From Neobacillus cucumis (GTDB lineage Bacteria > Bacillota > Bacilli > Bacillales > Cytobacillaceae): a stretch of 64,000 nt of DNA. The translations under genes and the position numbers were made by a program. This document shows, one piece after another, positions 44,766 through 55,045 of this stretch. The first letter of the stretch is position 1. Every line of letters begins with the position of its first letter. The notes beneath the pieces are model-generated. The model had not been told where the DNA came from and made no database searches. It was given only the letters and a program-made list of their open reading frames with translations. The stretch covers positions 1 through 64,000 of the forward strand of contig NZ_JAFBEX010000024.1 in assembly GCF_016908975.1 (NCBI RefSeq). Direction: 5' to 3'.

Positions 44766-47477
44766 TCATTTTGTTGCACTTTGCAAATTTAAAGGCATAT
44801 TTCTAGTTTCAACATGGAAGGAGTAACAACCCGATCCTACTAAACAAACTACACCATCTGTTGTGTTTGAAACCGCAATATTCTCCTCACCCGGAGTGAG
44901 TGTTTGAACCGTTACTTTTTCTATACTAATATCCTTTAACCAAATCTCAGCTTTTGAGTTTACAGGTATCTCTACATCAATATTGATGATCTCTTCTTTT
45001 CTTTCCCATGAGCAAAGAATGGTTCCATAAGGGGATTCTAAGGAAGCCTTTGCTGAAGATAGACCATAGGTAGAAATATGTGGCTGGATCTTAATTGTTC
45101 TATAACCTGCTTCTACAAGATCAATCCCAGCTAAATATCGGTATAGCCATTCCCCAATTGCCCCATAAGCGTAATGATTATAGGAATTCATATTGTCACT
45201 CCAGAAAGACCCATCTTGTTTGATGCCATCCCAGTGTTCCCAAATCGTAGTGGCACCTTGTAAAACAGAAAATAACCAGGAAGGATAGCTTTCCTGTAAG
45301 AGTAAACGAAGTGCTGTTTCATGATAGCCATTTTCAGATAAAGCAATACACAAATAAGGAGTTCCAACAAATCCTGTAGATAAATGATAGTTGTTATCTA
45401 TTATCAACTGATTTAAGTCTGCCGCAATTTGTTCGCGAACCTTCCCATCTACTAGATTAAATACCAATGGAAGGATATGAGCTGTTTGGGTATTCGCCTT
45501 CATTTTCCCGTCAGTTGATATAAATGTTTTTTTGAATTCCTGAATAATTCCACTCAAAAGCTGCTCGTATTTTCTTGCATCTTCCATTATATTTAAGACC
45601 TTTGCAGCGTCTCTTACGATTTGGGTTGAATAGGCGTAGTATGCGGTTGCTACTAGATGTTCAGGTGTTGCTCCAAAATAAGAATCTTCTTCCGCATCAA
45701 GCGCGAGCCAGTCACCAAAATGAAATCCTGTATTCCAAAGATATGGATTAGCACCCTGGGCTCTAATATAGTCAACCCAAGCTTTCATACTTTCATACTG
45801 TTCCTCAAGTAGTCTTTCATCACCAAAAGTTCGATAAATAGTCCATGGACAAATGGTTACAGCATCTCCCCACGCCGAAGAAGTATAATTATTATCCCCC
45901 CACATACCGGAAATGTAGTCTTCTAAAGCGTCTGGGATCACAAATGGAACAGTTCCATTTGCAGTTTGATCGCTTTTTAGATCTCTAACCCATTTGGTGA
46001 AAAACGGGGCTACTTGATAATTGTAAGCAGCCGTTCGAATAAAAATTTGCGCATCTCCCGTCCATCCTAGACGCTCATCCCGTTGCGGACAATCGGTTGG
46101 AACATCAACAAAGTTTCCTCTCTGTCCCCAAAGTATGTTGTTATATAATTTATTGACTAGTTCATTCGAGCTTTCAAAGTACCCTGTTCGAGGCATATCA
46201 GAATGAATGACCTCTCCGACCAAGGAGTCTAACAATTCTTGTTCGGTTAAACCTTCTAAACCTTCCACCTTCACATAACGAAAGCCTTGAAAGGAAAAAT
46301 TGGCTGCATAGGAAACAGGACCATTCCCATTGGAAATATATTCTACTTTTTGCTTAGCTTGACGTAAATTACCTGTATAGAAATTACCTTCTTTATCCAA
46401 TACTTCGGCATGATATAAAACAACCTTTTCTCCTGCCGGTATGTTAATATTTATCCGGATTCTTCCGACCATATTTTGCCCTATATCGAGGACGGTTTCT
46501 CCCTTAGGGGTCTTCATTACCGCAATTGGAGAAATATTTTCTGTTACTTTTGTCGGCCAGTTTTCTTGGGCAACAAGCTGGTTAAACGGGAGATCACAAA
46601 TTTTTGTCTTTTTCCAGATAGAATCATCCTCATAGAGATCATCCCTTATCTCTAAGCGTGCATCGTAGATTTCACCGGCATAAAACTCTGATAACAAAAT
46701 CGGACCGGTCGATGTTTTCCATGTTGAATCAGTCACGACCACTTCTTCTGTTCCATCCTCAAATACAATATGTAATTGCAAAAGAAGTGCTCGTTCCTTA
46801 CCATAGATGTTTCTTTTTAAAAGCCAGGTTAATTCTCCTTTGTACCAACCATCTGCGACCATGGCACCGATAACAAATTCACCTGGGAATAACTTGTCCG
46901 TAATGTCATAAGTCTGGTATTGGTGACGATGTTTGTAGCTGCTCCAACCAGGCGCGAATAAATCATCTCCGATCTTATCATTGTTCAGGTAAAGATCATA
47001 TAGCCCAGCAGCCGTTGCATAAATACGAGCGGACCGGACCTTTTTTTCAATCTTAAATGGTTTACGGAATACGGATATAGGTTTTGATTCTAACTCAAAA
47101 AAATTAGGGTCAAGCGTAATCCATTTTGCTTGCCAATTATCTGATGACATTAACCCGGTTTCGAACCAGTGAATGTTGCTCCATTCTGACTCACATCCGT
47201 AATTATCCCAAACACGAACACGATAATAATAACGAGTCCTTGGATTCAAATCTGGCCCGATATATAGAATATGAATAGATTGATTTGATTTATACTTTCC
47301 TGTATCCCATAATGGATTCTCAAATCTATTTTCCGATAAAGAGACTTGAATTTGGTAGAATTCTTGCATCGTATTATTTTTATCAGAAGTTATTTTCCAG
47401 GAAAACCTCGGATGAGAAAGGTCTGTCCCCAATAAAAAATCTCTGTATTCACATGTCAGCGTTCTCAATTTTAGCAC
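44766..47477 (-). CDS. GH78 alpha-L-rhamnosidase (cytoplasmic, 903 aa)
   Basis: This has the full bacterial rhamnosidase layout: an Fn3-like N-domain (about 1-110), the Bac_rhamnosid_N beta domain (150-310) with WITLDPN and APGWSSYKHRHQYQTYD, a concanavalin-like domain (320-425), the six-hairpin barrel (430-770) and a C-terminal beta domain. The catalytic motif DVPTDCPQRDERLGWTGDAQ lies near residue 468 and a substrate-binding motif SDNMNSYNHYAYG near 765. It lacks a signal peptide. The GTG start at 47477 has GGAGG nine bases upstream. It would hydrolyse terminal alpha-L-rhamnose from imported glycosides. Confidence 0.93.
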   Translation of the reverse strand: MLKLRTLTCEYRDFLLGTDLSHPRFSWKITSDKNNTMQEFYQIQVSLSENRFENPLWDTGKYKSNQSIHILYIGPDLNPRTRYYYRVRVWDNYGCESEWSNIHWFETGLMSSDNWQAKWITLDPNFFELESKPISVFRKPFKIEKKVRSARIYATAAGLYDLYLNNDKIGDDLFAPGWSSYKHRHQYQTYDITDKLFPGEFVIGAMVADGWYKGELTWLLKRNIYGKERALLLQLHIVFEDGTEEVVVTDSTWKTSTGPILLSEFYAGEIYDARLEIRDDLYEDDSIWKKTKICDLPFNQLVAQENWPTKVTENISPIAVMKTPKGETVLDIGQNMVGRIRININIPAGEKVVLYHAEVLDKEGNFYTGNLRQAKQKVEYISNGNGPVSYAANFSFQGFRYVKVEGLEGLTEQELLDSLVGEVIHSDMPRTGYFESSNELVNKLYNNILWGQRGNFVDVPTDCPQRDERLGWTGDAQIFIRTAAYNYQVAPFFTKWVRDLKSDQTANGTVPFVIPDALEDYISGMWGDNNYTSSAWGDAVTICPWTIYRTFGDERLLEEQYESMKAWVDYIRAQGANPYLWNTGFHFGDWLALDAEEDSYFGATPEHLVATAYYAYSTQIVRDAAKVLNIMEDARKYEQLLSGIIQEFKKTFISTDGKMKANTQTAHILPLVFNLVDGKVREQIAADLNQLIIDNNYHLSTGFVGTPYLCIALSENGYHETALRLLLQESYPSWLFSVLQGATTIWEHWDGIKQDGSFWSDNMNSYNHYAYGAIGEWLYRYLAGIDLVEAGYRTIKIQPHISTYGLSSAKASLESPYGTILCSWERKEEIINIDVEIPVNSKAEIWLKDISIEKVTVQTLTPGEENIAVSNTTDGVVCLVGSGCYSFHVETRNMPLNLQSATK

Positions 47478-47520
47478 GCTACACTACCTCCCCTTATAGT
47501 ATGAACTTAATTTATGGACA

Positions 47521-48126
47521 TCAATTTTTCTGCAAAGCTTCCAAAATGACAAATTTCCTATTGATATGCCAATAAGTAAGGAATATACAAATGCTAGAAA
47601 AAAAGAATACGAATATTACAGGAAACTTATAAGCAATAAAAAATATCATATAAATACAAACCATATTTAATAGAGTTAAGTGGAATTTATATAAGCTAAA
47701 TTTAAGAGCATTCACCAGTAACTGTTTACTTGAATAGAAGCCATTAACCATTAACGGAAAAATATGTAAAATGACAGCTATGTAGAAAACTATCATGAAA
47801 CAAAAAAATAAATATAAAGCGATCTTAATGTTCGTGTGAATTTGTACGATAATATGAAAATCGGCATAAAGTAACAAACCAACTATCATGATAAAGATAC
47901 CAACTATCATACTTTGTCTAAAATTTTCTTTAAATAATTTAAAGTAAGTTGTAATAATAGGTGGATCATTCTTTTTTATCCATTGTCTGGACACCCCAAA
48001 AGCAGCCGCTAAAGAAGGGAATATTGTAATTATTGGTATACAGGTAATTAGAAATAGAAAGTTTAAAAGTGTGACGTGATAAATCCAAATACAGATTCGA
48101 TATAAAAAGCCTTCTGTCGACAACAT
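47521..48126 (-). CDS. YesL-like (DUF624) membrane protein
   Basis: This small integral membrane protein of about 201 residues has about five hydrophobic helices. The N-terminal pattern LYRICIWIYHVTLLNFLFL and FPSLAAAFGVSRQW is typical of the YesL/DUF624 family, which sits in pectin and rhamnogalacturonan loci of Bacillus next to YesM/YesN. Its function is unknown. It heads the operon with two GH78-type genes. The start is ambiguous (ATG 48126 or GTG 48138); GGAGG is 12 bases before the ATG and directly against the GTG. Confidence 0.8.
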   Translation of the reverse strand: MLSTEGFLYRICIWIYHVTLLNFLFLITCIPIITIFPSLAAAFGVSRQWIKKNDPPIITTYFKLFKENFRQSMIVGIFIMIVGLLLYADFHIIVQIHTNIKIALYLFFCFMIVFYIAVILHIFPLMVNGFYSSKQLLVNALKFSLYKFHLTLLNMVCIYMIFFIAYKFPVIFVFFFSSICIFLTYWHINRKFVILEALQKN

Positions 48127-48231
48127 TGTTGTACTCACCCTCCATCCTTTGTGTTAGGCATAGTATCTTACCCAATTAAATCATGTTCCTAAAAAGATTA
48201 TACCGTTTCAGGCGGTGTACTTTATTTTGTC

Positions 48232-48260
48232 TTTAGAGTATATTATTTTTAGGTTATAAT
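48232..48260 (+). promoter_or_regulatory. Sigma-A promoter candidate for the plus-strand regulator-kinase operon
   Basis: TTTAGA (48232-48237) and a perfect TATAAT (48255-48260) are 17 bases apart, 36 bases before the ATG. The 157-base gap between the divergent operons must also hold the YesL promoter. Confidence 0.55.
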
Positions 48261-48296
48261 AGACTGATACTAATTGATGACGAAGGGGTTGATTCC

Positions 48297-49853
48297 ATGT
48301 ACACCTATATCATCGTAGACGATGAACCTCTAATCAGGAGAGGAATGTTAAAAAAATTAAAAGCGTTTTCAGAGGAAGCTAGATTTGTTGGTGAGGCGGA
48401 TAATGGCAGCGATGCCTTGGAATTAATCCGCAAAGTAAATCCAGACATTATATTTACTGATATGAGAATGCCAGAAATGGACGGAAAAACTCTTTTAAAA
48501 ACACTTCAAAATAATTTTCCTGAAAAAAAGATTATTGTCATAAGCGGCTACAGTGATTTTGAATATATGCAAGAAGCCATCTCTGCAAAAGTTGTTGGTT
48601 ACTTATTAAAACCTTTCAATCGTGAAGAAATCCATTCAGCCTTACAAAAGGCCATCAACTTGATTGATCAGGAACGTGCCTATCAACAAAAGCTGGAAAC
48701 AACCGAGACGGAAAAGGAAGAGATAAAATACCAGTCTGACTTACACGTTTTAAATAACGTAATCTTAGGTATCTCGAAAAATTTCGAGCCGAAATCTACC
48801 ATATTTCAAAACTTTGATGAAGGTCACCAATTTATATTGTTTACACTTTATTCAACTGTCAGTCTCGTTGAATATCTAAATGATTCGGTGCTAATTCAAA
48901 ACATAAGGACTAACGGCTTTATTAACATACAAAATCCCCATAATGATAATATCTATTTCTTTCTTTTATACTATGAAAAGAATGTCAGAGATCTCCAACA
49001 ATTAATATCATTGAAAAGCGATCTGCTTTACGAAGGTATTAGCAGTGTGATTCCTAAAGACAGTATATATCTAGGAATCAGCAAAACCAAAAAAACATTA
49101 TTACAGTTAAATGAGTCGTATACAGAAACAATTTCGGCATTAAATAATAGATTAGCTACGGACATAAACAACATATTATTTTATAAGGAAGAACAAACTA
49201 CATTTGAAATTCCAAATTGGGAAAAAACCGATGAATTGCTTTTTCACATTGAGTCAGGCCACTACGACAAGGTTCTTGAACTTACTAGTGACTACTTTAA
49301 CTTTATATGCGAAATACCTTCTTTGACTATTTTATCTTTAAAGAATTTATGTAATGATTTAATCCATGAAGTAAGAAATATGCTTTCAAACTACTTTGAC
49401 ACGATAACGAAGGATTCTCCTTCCTCTAGTTTTGATTCGATGCTGGAAACAGTATTTGACATTGAGTCAATTAAATCATACTTTTTTCAAGTTTTACCTA
49501 GCTTAACTGAAGTGTTTCGAGAAAAGAATATTTATGGTTCGGAAAACCTTATTGACAATATAAAAACGTATATAATAAAAAACTATAACAAGGAAATTAC
49601 ACTTAATAAAATATCTACGTTGTTCTTTATCAATCCAAGTTATTGCAGTTACTTATTTAAGGAAAAAACAGGTGAGAATTTCAATGATTATGTTAATAGA
49701 ATAAGGATTGAAAAAGCTAAGCTCCTGTTAAAAAGTTCTTCGGATAAAGTCTATAAGATCGCAAAAACATTAGGGTATGATAATACGAAATACTTTTTCA
49801 GAGTATTTAAAAAAGTGACCGGTTACACCCCGGAAGAATATAGAATGATGTAA
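48297..49853 (+). CDS. YesN-type response regulator (receiver plus AraC HTH)
   Basis: The receiver domain has YIIVDDEPLIRRGM, phospho-Asp in IIFTDMRMPEMDG near residue 55 and YLLKPFNREE. It is followed by a helical middle and the AraC HTH pair (INPSYCSYLFKEKTG, GYDNTKYFFRVFKKVTGYTP). Unlike the other two systems here, the regulator gene precedes the kinase. It is divergent from the YesL-GH78 operon, a common arrangement for a regulator and its target. Confidence 0.88.
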   Translation: MYTYIIVDDEPLIRRGMLKKLKAFSEEARFVGEADNGSDALELIRKVNPDIIFTDMRMPEMDGKTLLKTLQNNFPEKKIIVISGYSDFEYMQEAISAKVVGYLLKPFNREEIHSALQKAINLIDQERAYQQKLETTETEKEEIKYQSDLHVLNNVILGISKNFEPKSTIFQNFDEGHQFILFTLYSTVSLVEYLNDSVLIQNIRTNGFINIQNPHNDNIYFFLLYYEKNVRDLQQLISLKSDLLYEGISSVIPKDSIYLGISKTKKTLLQLNESYTETISALNNRLATDINNILFYKEEQTTFEIPNWEKTDELLFHIESGHYDKVLELTSDYFNFICEIPSLTILSLKNLCNDLIHEVRNMLSNYFDTITKDSPSSSFDSMLETVFDIESIKSYFFQVLPSLTEVFREKNIYGSENLIDNIKTYIIKNYNKEITLNKISTLFFINPSYCSYLFKEKTGENFNDYVNRIRIEKAKLLLKSSSDKVYKIAKTLGYDNTKYFFRVFKKVTGYTPEEYRMM

Positions 49854-49955
49854 ATGCGATAGCTGAATTACTGGCTATCCCTTTTTAATTCTTCTATTAT
49901 TTTTTTAAAAATTTTAGGTATACTTTATTTAGGTTTATACATCTGGAGGCTAACG

Positions 49956-51755
49956 ATGAAATTTCTTACTACCAGAACAAAATTGTTCCTTGTATTTATT
50001 GCCATTTCAATTATTCCCATCATCATCGTTACAATTAACTCTTACAGAAGCTATACTAAGCTAGTGAATCAACAAGTATCTGTCGTTACCTCAAATACAA
50101 TTAGTAATTCATTAGAAAAAATAGACGGTATTTATCAAAATATAAAACGTATAACGTTAACATTTCAACAATTCTCTACGGTACCCGGATCCCCTACTGT
50201 AGCTGATCAATTATACAAATTAATTAACAATAAAAATGCCGGACCATACGATTTTTATCTTGCAAGAAGGGACATGAAGTTCTTTTTTAATAATTTGATT
50301 CTCAGTAACGACTATATAAACGGGATTTATCTATTTCTACCTGACGGCAATTCAATTACTTACACTAATAACAATACGGATTTGCACTATGGCTATGTAC
50401 CATTCAATGATGATTGGTATAAACAAACGCTACAACAAAAAGGTGGACTTTATGTTAGCAATGTTTCAACAAAGTCTTTTATCATTAATGCCCAGCCTTC
50501 CGTCACATTTGCACGTGCAATCTATGATTTTAATTCACATAAATTACTCGGAGTGTTGATGTTGGATTGTGACATTAGAATCTTTCAAGCCCTTGATAAC
50601 GATATTATTCCAAATATGACAAATGTTTACTTGGTTAATAACACGGGAAAAATCCTTTATGACAATACAATGAGTAAAATTGGACAAACTCTTCCAAGGC
50701 CCTACCAAAGTATTCTTTCAAGGAACTCCCAGGGTGTTTATCAAGAGGTGAAAAAAGGCCATTTAACGGTGATTAAACCATTCCCTGATAACAATTGGAA
50801 TATTGTAGCATCCATTCCCGTTAGTGAGTTATATAAACCGTACAACCTTTCCGAAAAATTAATCATTTACATTTCAATAACATGTGCTGTTATCTTTATT
50901 TTGCTTTCCTTGGTCTTATCCAATCAACTTACAAGACCCACGATTGAGTTAAGTAAAATTATGCGTACTAATAAACAACTGAAACCAGTTACCAATGATA
51001 AATACCTAAAACGCCAAGATGAAGTCGGAATCCTCTATACGGAATATAACAATATGATTGAAGAGATTCACAGGCATATAAAAGAAAGTTACCAAAATAA
51101 ATTGATTACTTTAGACTCACAAATGAAATCTTTAGAGGCACAGATTAATTCTCATTTTTTATATAACACGTTAGAATCGATTAATAGTATTGCTGAAATT
51201 GAAGAAATAGAAAGTATATCTATTATGACTAAAGCGTTGGGTGATATGTTTAGATATAGTATCAAAACAGAAAGTGAATTAGTACGTTTAAGTGATGAGC
51301 TTGATCATGTAAAAAATTATATAACTATTCAAAACATAAGATATGATAATAGCATTGATTTTGAACTTGAAATACCTAGCGAAATTTCTTCATGCCGCAT
51401 TTTAAAATTGATCCTTCAACCTATTATTGAAAATTCCATTCTTCATGGACTTGAAAGGAAGAGAATGAAAGGATGCGTCAAGTTAAAAGCATATGAGATT
51501 AGCCAAAATCGAATCGTCTTTGAAATCTCAGACAACGGCATAGGTATTGAAAAGGACAGGTTAGATCAAATAAGAAACTTCTTACAAGAACAACCGGAAT
51601 TTAAGGAGCTTGGAAAACGGAGCAAACAAAGTATTGGACTTAAAAATGTCCATTCTCGAATTGCGCTTTATTATGGGTTGGAATATGGGTTAATGATTGA
51701 AAGTGAACCTAATATAGGAACAACAATTAAAATATGTGTTCCTAAGATTGAATAA
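49956..51755 (+). CDS. YesM-type sensor histidine kinase
   Basis: The protein has two membrane helices (about 10-30 and 300-325) around an extracytoplasmic dCache-like sensor region, a HAMP-like linker, and the phospho-His in LEAQINSHFLYNTLESI near residue 400. The ATPase domain follows (IIENSILHGLER, DNGIGIEKD). The ATG has GGAGG upstream. It is cotranscribed with the regulator 103 bases upstream. The adjacent minus-strand ABC importer converges on it and could be its target. Confidence 0.88.
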   Translation: MKFLTTRTKLFLVFIAISIIPIIIVTINSYRSYTKLVNQQVSVVTSNTISNSLEKIDGIYQNIKRITLTFQQFSTVPGSPTVADQLYKLINNKNAGPYDFYLARRDMKFFFNNLILSNDYINGIYLFLPDGNSITYTNNNTDLHYGYVPFNDDWYKQTLQQKGGLYVSNVSTKSFIINAQPSVTFARAIYDFNSHKLLGVLMLDCDIRIFQALDNDIIPNMTNVYLVNNTGKILYDNTMSKIGQTLPRPYQSILSRNSQGVYQEVKKGHLTVIKPFPDNNWNIVASIPVSELYKPYNLSEKLIIYISITCAVIFILLSLVLSNQLTRPTIELSKIMRTNKQLKPVTNDKYLKRQDEVGILYTEYNNMIEEIHRHIKESYQNKLITLDSQMKSLEAQINSHFLYNTLESINSIAEIEEIESISIMTKALGDMFRYSIKTESELVRLSDELDHVKNYITIQNIRYDNSIDFELEIPSEISSCRILKLILQPIIENSILHGLERKRMKGCVKLKAYEISQNRIVFEISDNGIGIEKDRLDQIRNFLQEQPEFKELGKRSKQSIGLKNVHSRIALYYGLEYGLMIESEPNIGTTIKICVPKIE

Positions 51756-51768
51756 AACCAAATATAAA

Positions 51769-51802
51769 AAAACGGACCGCTTGCATTTGGGTCCGTTTTT
51801 CT
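51769..51802. terminator. Bidirectional terminator between kinase and permease
   Basis: AAAACGGACC and GGTCCGTTTT (ending at 51800) form a strong stem with A/T runs on both sides. It terminates the kinase gene and, read in reverse, the ABC operon. Confidence 0.85.
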
Positions 51803-51841
51803 ATGTGATTAACAATATGGAATCATTCTTATTTTGCATAA

Positions 51842-52741
51842 TCAGCCCTTTACAGAACCTACAGCTAAACCTTTGATAAAGAACTTTTGCAAAAAGGCAA
51901 AAATAACTAAAAGTGGTAAAGCACAAAGGAAACATGCTGCAAAAAGGACGTTCCAAGCGGTTGGATTGGTTTGGTCACCCATAAAGCCCAGCATGGCTAG
52001 TGGTAATGGAGTCAGATCTGCTTTTGTTATAAAAATCATATTAAAGAAATAATCATTCCAAATCCATACCCCCTGTGTAATGACAACTGAAACTGTTACA
52101 GGTATTAATAGTGGAAACACAATCTGCCAGAACCTTCGAAATAAACCGGCTCCATCTAGAAGAGCTGACTCCTCTACTTCAATAGGTACACTGCTCTTAA
52201 TAAAGCCTGAGTATAAGAATGAAGAAAAAGGGATACTACAAGTGATAAACATGATAATTGATGTTAGCTGGCCACTTGGAATATTTAATGCATTGAATGT
52301 TTTTACAATTGGAATGATAACCATCTGGCTTGGAACAACAAGCCCAGCAAGAAAAAAGATATATAAGAACTTGCTTAAGCGAGTATTCATTCTTGCAATT
52401 GGATATGCTGCCATAGATGTAAAAATGACAACTACAATAACGGAAACTCCCGTTAACAGAACGCTATTCATTAATGCCTGAAGAAAATGCATGCGCTCAA
52501 AAGCTATCTTATAACTTTCCAAACTAAATTGAGTAAATAAATTTAAGGGATTCGTCATATTATCAGGTGTCCGTAAGGAACTTGAAAGAGCAATTAAAAG
52601 TGGTAAAAGATTTATTAACATTAGTGCGGTAATTCCTATATGGTAACATGTTTTTTTGATAAATAATTTCCTTTTCTTTGCTTCATTCTGTTTTATGCCG
52701 ATATCATAAGAAGTACTTTGAACAACTGTCCTACTCATCAT
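51842..52741 (-). CDS. Carbohydrate ABC transporter permease (CUT1, second subunit)
   Basis: The protein has six membrane helices and the EAA loop EESALLDGAGLFRRFWQIVFPL near residue 190. The tail FIKGLAVGSVKG is typical of the LacG/UgpE-type subunit. Its ATG overlaps the stop of the first permease (ATGA), with GGGAGG seven bases upstream. It is the last gene of the second CUT1 importer, which also lacks an ATPase gene. Confidence 0.9.
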   Translation of the reverse strand: MMSRTVVQSTSYDIGIKQNEAKKRKLFIKKTCYHIGITALMLINLLPLLIALSSSLRTPDNMTNPLNLFTQFSLESYKIAFERMHFLQALMNSVLLTGVSVIVVVIFTSMAAYPIARMNTRLSKFLYIFFLAGLVVPSQMVIIPIVKTFNALNIPSGQLTSIIMFITCSIPFSSFLYSGFIKSSVPIEVEESALLDGAGLFRRFWQIVFPLLIPVTVSVVITQGVWIWNDYFFNMIFITKADLTPLPLAMLGFMGDQTNPTAWNVLFAACFLCALPLLVIFAFLQKFFIKGLAVGSVKG

Positions 52742-53619
52742 ACATTTACCTCCCTCTTATTTAATTTCGTCACGAGGAATACTGTAACGGCTATGATTAT
52801 GGCGAAGGAAACGACTGCCAATGATGCAGCTTTACCATACTGCCCTTCTGTAAATGCCATTCTAAAAATATCGTAAACCAGTGTGCTAGTCGATCTGCCA
52901 GGACCACCGTTCGTCATAATGAAAGAATAATCGAAAGCTTTAAGACCATTGATAATACTTAGCGTAACGTTGATTGTAATAGATGTAGCTAACAACGGCA
53001 GACGAACAAACCTGGTTAATTGCCAACCGTTAGCACCATCAATTTTACCGGCCTCCATCAATTCTTGTGAAACAGTCTGCAACCCTGCAAGAAAAATGAT
53101 CGTACTGGTTCCAATGGTCTTCCAGATATCTACTGCAGTAATACCATAAAGAGCAGTCTTGTAATTACCAAGAATGTTCAAATTTTCACTGTGTATGCCA
53201 AACCAACTTAGTACTGTTGGGAGTAGTCCGGTATCAGGCATGTAAACATATGACCAGATATAACCAACAACGATTGTACTAAACAATGTAGGTATATAAG
53301 CTACTGTCCGATAAAAACCTAACCCTTTAATTTTCGAATCCAAAACAAAAGCTAGACACAGAGCGATAATATTTCCAAGGACCGTTGAAAGCAGCGTGTA
53401 TATCAAAGTATTTGATATAGATGAACCTGCAACCCCTTCCTGGAAGATTTTCATATAGTTACTCAGACCAATAAAATGTAGATTTTGCTGTACACCGTTG
53501 TAATCTGAAAAACTATATTGAAAAAGTCTTAAAATGGGAAAGATCCAAAATGTCAAATATACAATCAATGCAGGCAAAACAAACAAATACATCGATTTTT
53601 TCATGACTGTAGAATTCAT
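52738..53619 (-). CDS. Carbohydrate ABC transporter permease (CUT1, first subunit)
   Basis: The protein has six membrane helices and the EAA loop ELMEAGKIDGANGWQLTRFVRL near residue 190. The pattern NGGPGRSTSTLVYDIF near 260 is characteristic of the LacF/UgpA-type subunit. It follows the SBP gene with a stem-loop at 53649-53672 between them. Confidence 0.9.
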   Translation of the reverse strand: MNSTVMKKSMYLFVLPALIVYLTFWIFPILRLFQYSFSDYNGVQQNLHFIGLSNYMKIFQEGVAGSSISNTLIYTLLSTVLGNIIALCLAFVLDSKIKGLGFYRTVAYIPTLFSTIVVGYIWSYVYMPDTGLLPTVLSWFGIHSENLNILGNYKTALYGITAVDIWKTIGTSTIIFLAGLQTVSQELMEAGKIDGANGWQLTRFVRLPLLATSITINVTLSIINGLKAFDYSFIMTNGGPGRSTSTLVYDIFRMAFTEGQYGKAASLAVVSFAIIIAVTVFLVTKLNKREVNV

Positions 53620-53648
53620 GGTATCTTATTCCTTTCCAAAATTTACTT

Positions 53649-53672
53649 GAGGTGGGGAAACGCCCCCACCTC
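53649..53672 (-). promoter_or_regulatory. Stem-loop between SBP and permease genes
   Basis: GAGGTGGGG and CCCCACCTC form a GC-rich 9-bp stem without a T tract. It is in the same place as the hairpin at 33027-33060 in the other importer, likely giving higher SBP expression. Confidence 0.65.
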
Positions 53673-53719
53673 ACCTTGATTTATCTCTTAAACTTGAATA
53701 TTTTAGTGTCTCGATTTTT

Positions 53720-55045
53720 TTACTTTTTCCAAAGCTCGTCGAATTTGTCTTGCATAGCTTTTGTTACGTCTTTTGGAGTTGTTGATTGTCCACCGATAAT
53801 CTCAGCAAATTTTGCTTCTAACGTTGCATCTACACCGCTTGGCCACATTTGGTTAGCGAAATAGATGGCGTTACCAGTGCTTGTATATTGATTATAAGCA
53901 TCTTTATATAATTCGTTAGTTAATGGAACTCCTTTATATGCAACGATTGAAGACGAAGTTTTTACCCATTCTTTAAATAAGTCAGACTTACCATCAAACC
54001 AATAGTTTAGGATTTGCTTTACAGCCTCAACATTTTCGGATTTTGCATTAACTGCCCAACCAGCTGCTGTAGCTGCTGCTTGATACACAGGTTTTCCTTT
54101 TTCATTAGCAGGTAATGGGAAGAAACCGCGTTCAAAATCAGTTGCACCTTTCGCTGTTAACGGGGTGTAATCCCATGTACCGTCTAATGTCATAGCAGCT
54201 TTACCATCAATAAACATTTGAATTGCTTGTGGTCCGCCTAGCCCAAGAGTATTCTTGGCAATGTATCCTTTTTTGTACAGTTCTTGGTACATCGAAACAG
54301 CTTTTTGCCATTTTGGACCGTTGAGTGATTCTTTTCCATTTTGAAGTTTTGTATCGAATTCCTTGTCGTCCGCATAAACAGTATTTGCTGCAATTTGATA
54401 TAAACCAAACTGAATGACCCAAGGATCTTTATCCCCCATCACAATAGGAGTGATACCGGCATCTTTTAATTTTTGGCAATCAGCAAGGAATGTTTCCCAA
54501 TCTTTAGGTAGTTCAGTAATGCCAACCTTTTGGAACAGGTCTTTATTGTAATAAGTACCTAACATATCGAATCCTTTAGTGATTCCATAAACTTTTCCAT
54601 TATAAGACATATCATCTACTACTGACTTAGAAAGATTATTCATAAATGACAGATCAGAAAGATCAGCTAAATAACCACCTTTACCAAGGTCCATGACAGA
54701 AGCGGCGTTTGCCATTCTAGGCCATACGCGGAAAATATCGGGCGCTTGGTTTACTGCAAGTTTTGTCTTAATCGAAGTTGTATATTGATCATCAGGAAGC
54801 TTTTGTACCTCTAATGTAATGTTCGGGAATTTTTTATGAACTAATTTTGGTAAGATGTCTACTTCAAAGTCTTGACCTGAAGCTGCTTTATTTCCAGAAA
54901 CCAGCATAGTTATAGTAACTTTTTTCGAATTAGATGAGCCGCTGCTTTTGGATTCACTTGAGCTTGAGCTTGAACAGCCGGCTAAAAGTACGATGGATAA
55001 TATCAGAACTAAGGTACCAGATAGTAACGCTTTCATTTTTCTCAT
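53720..55045 (-). CDS. Sugar ABC transporter substrate-binding lipoprotein (CUT1)
   Basis: The lipobox is VLLAGCSS, followed by a serine-rich linker and a type II binding fold of about 441 residues. Family text includes VNQAPDIFRVWPRM, PKDWETFLADCQKLKDAG, and MTLDGTWDY. It is not closely similar to the paired SBPs at 33-36 kb. The ATG at 55045 follows GGGG at eight bases; the upstream GTG (55054) is not favoured. It heads the second importer operon; its ligand is unknown but should be a glycoside cut by the neighbouring enzymes. Confidence 0.88.
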   Translation of the reverse strand: MRKMKALLSGTLVLILSIVLLAGCSSSSSSESKSSGSSNSKKVTITMLVSGNKAASGQDFEVDILPKLVHKKFPNITLEVQKLPDDQYTTSIKTKLAVNQAPDIFRVWPRMANAASVMDLGKGGYLADLSDLSFMNNLSKSVVDDMSYNGKVYGITKGFDMLGTYYNKDLFQKVGITELPKDWETFLADCQKLKDAGITPIVMGDKDPWVIQFGLYQIAANTVYADDKEFDTKLQNGKESLNGPKWQKAVSMYQELYKKGYIAKNTLGLGGPQAIQMFIDGKAAMTLDGTWDYTPLTAKGATDFERGFFPLPANEKGKPVYQAAATAAGWAVNAKSENVEAVKQILNYWFDGKSDLFKEWVKTSSSIVAYKGVPLTNELYKDAYNQYTSTGNAIYFANQMWPSGVDATLEAKFAEIIGGQSTTPKDVTKAMQDKFDELWKK

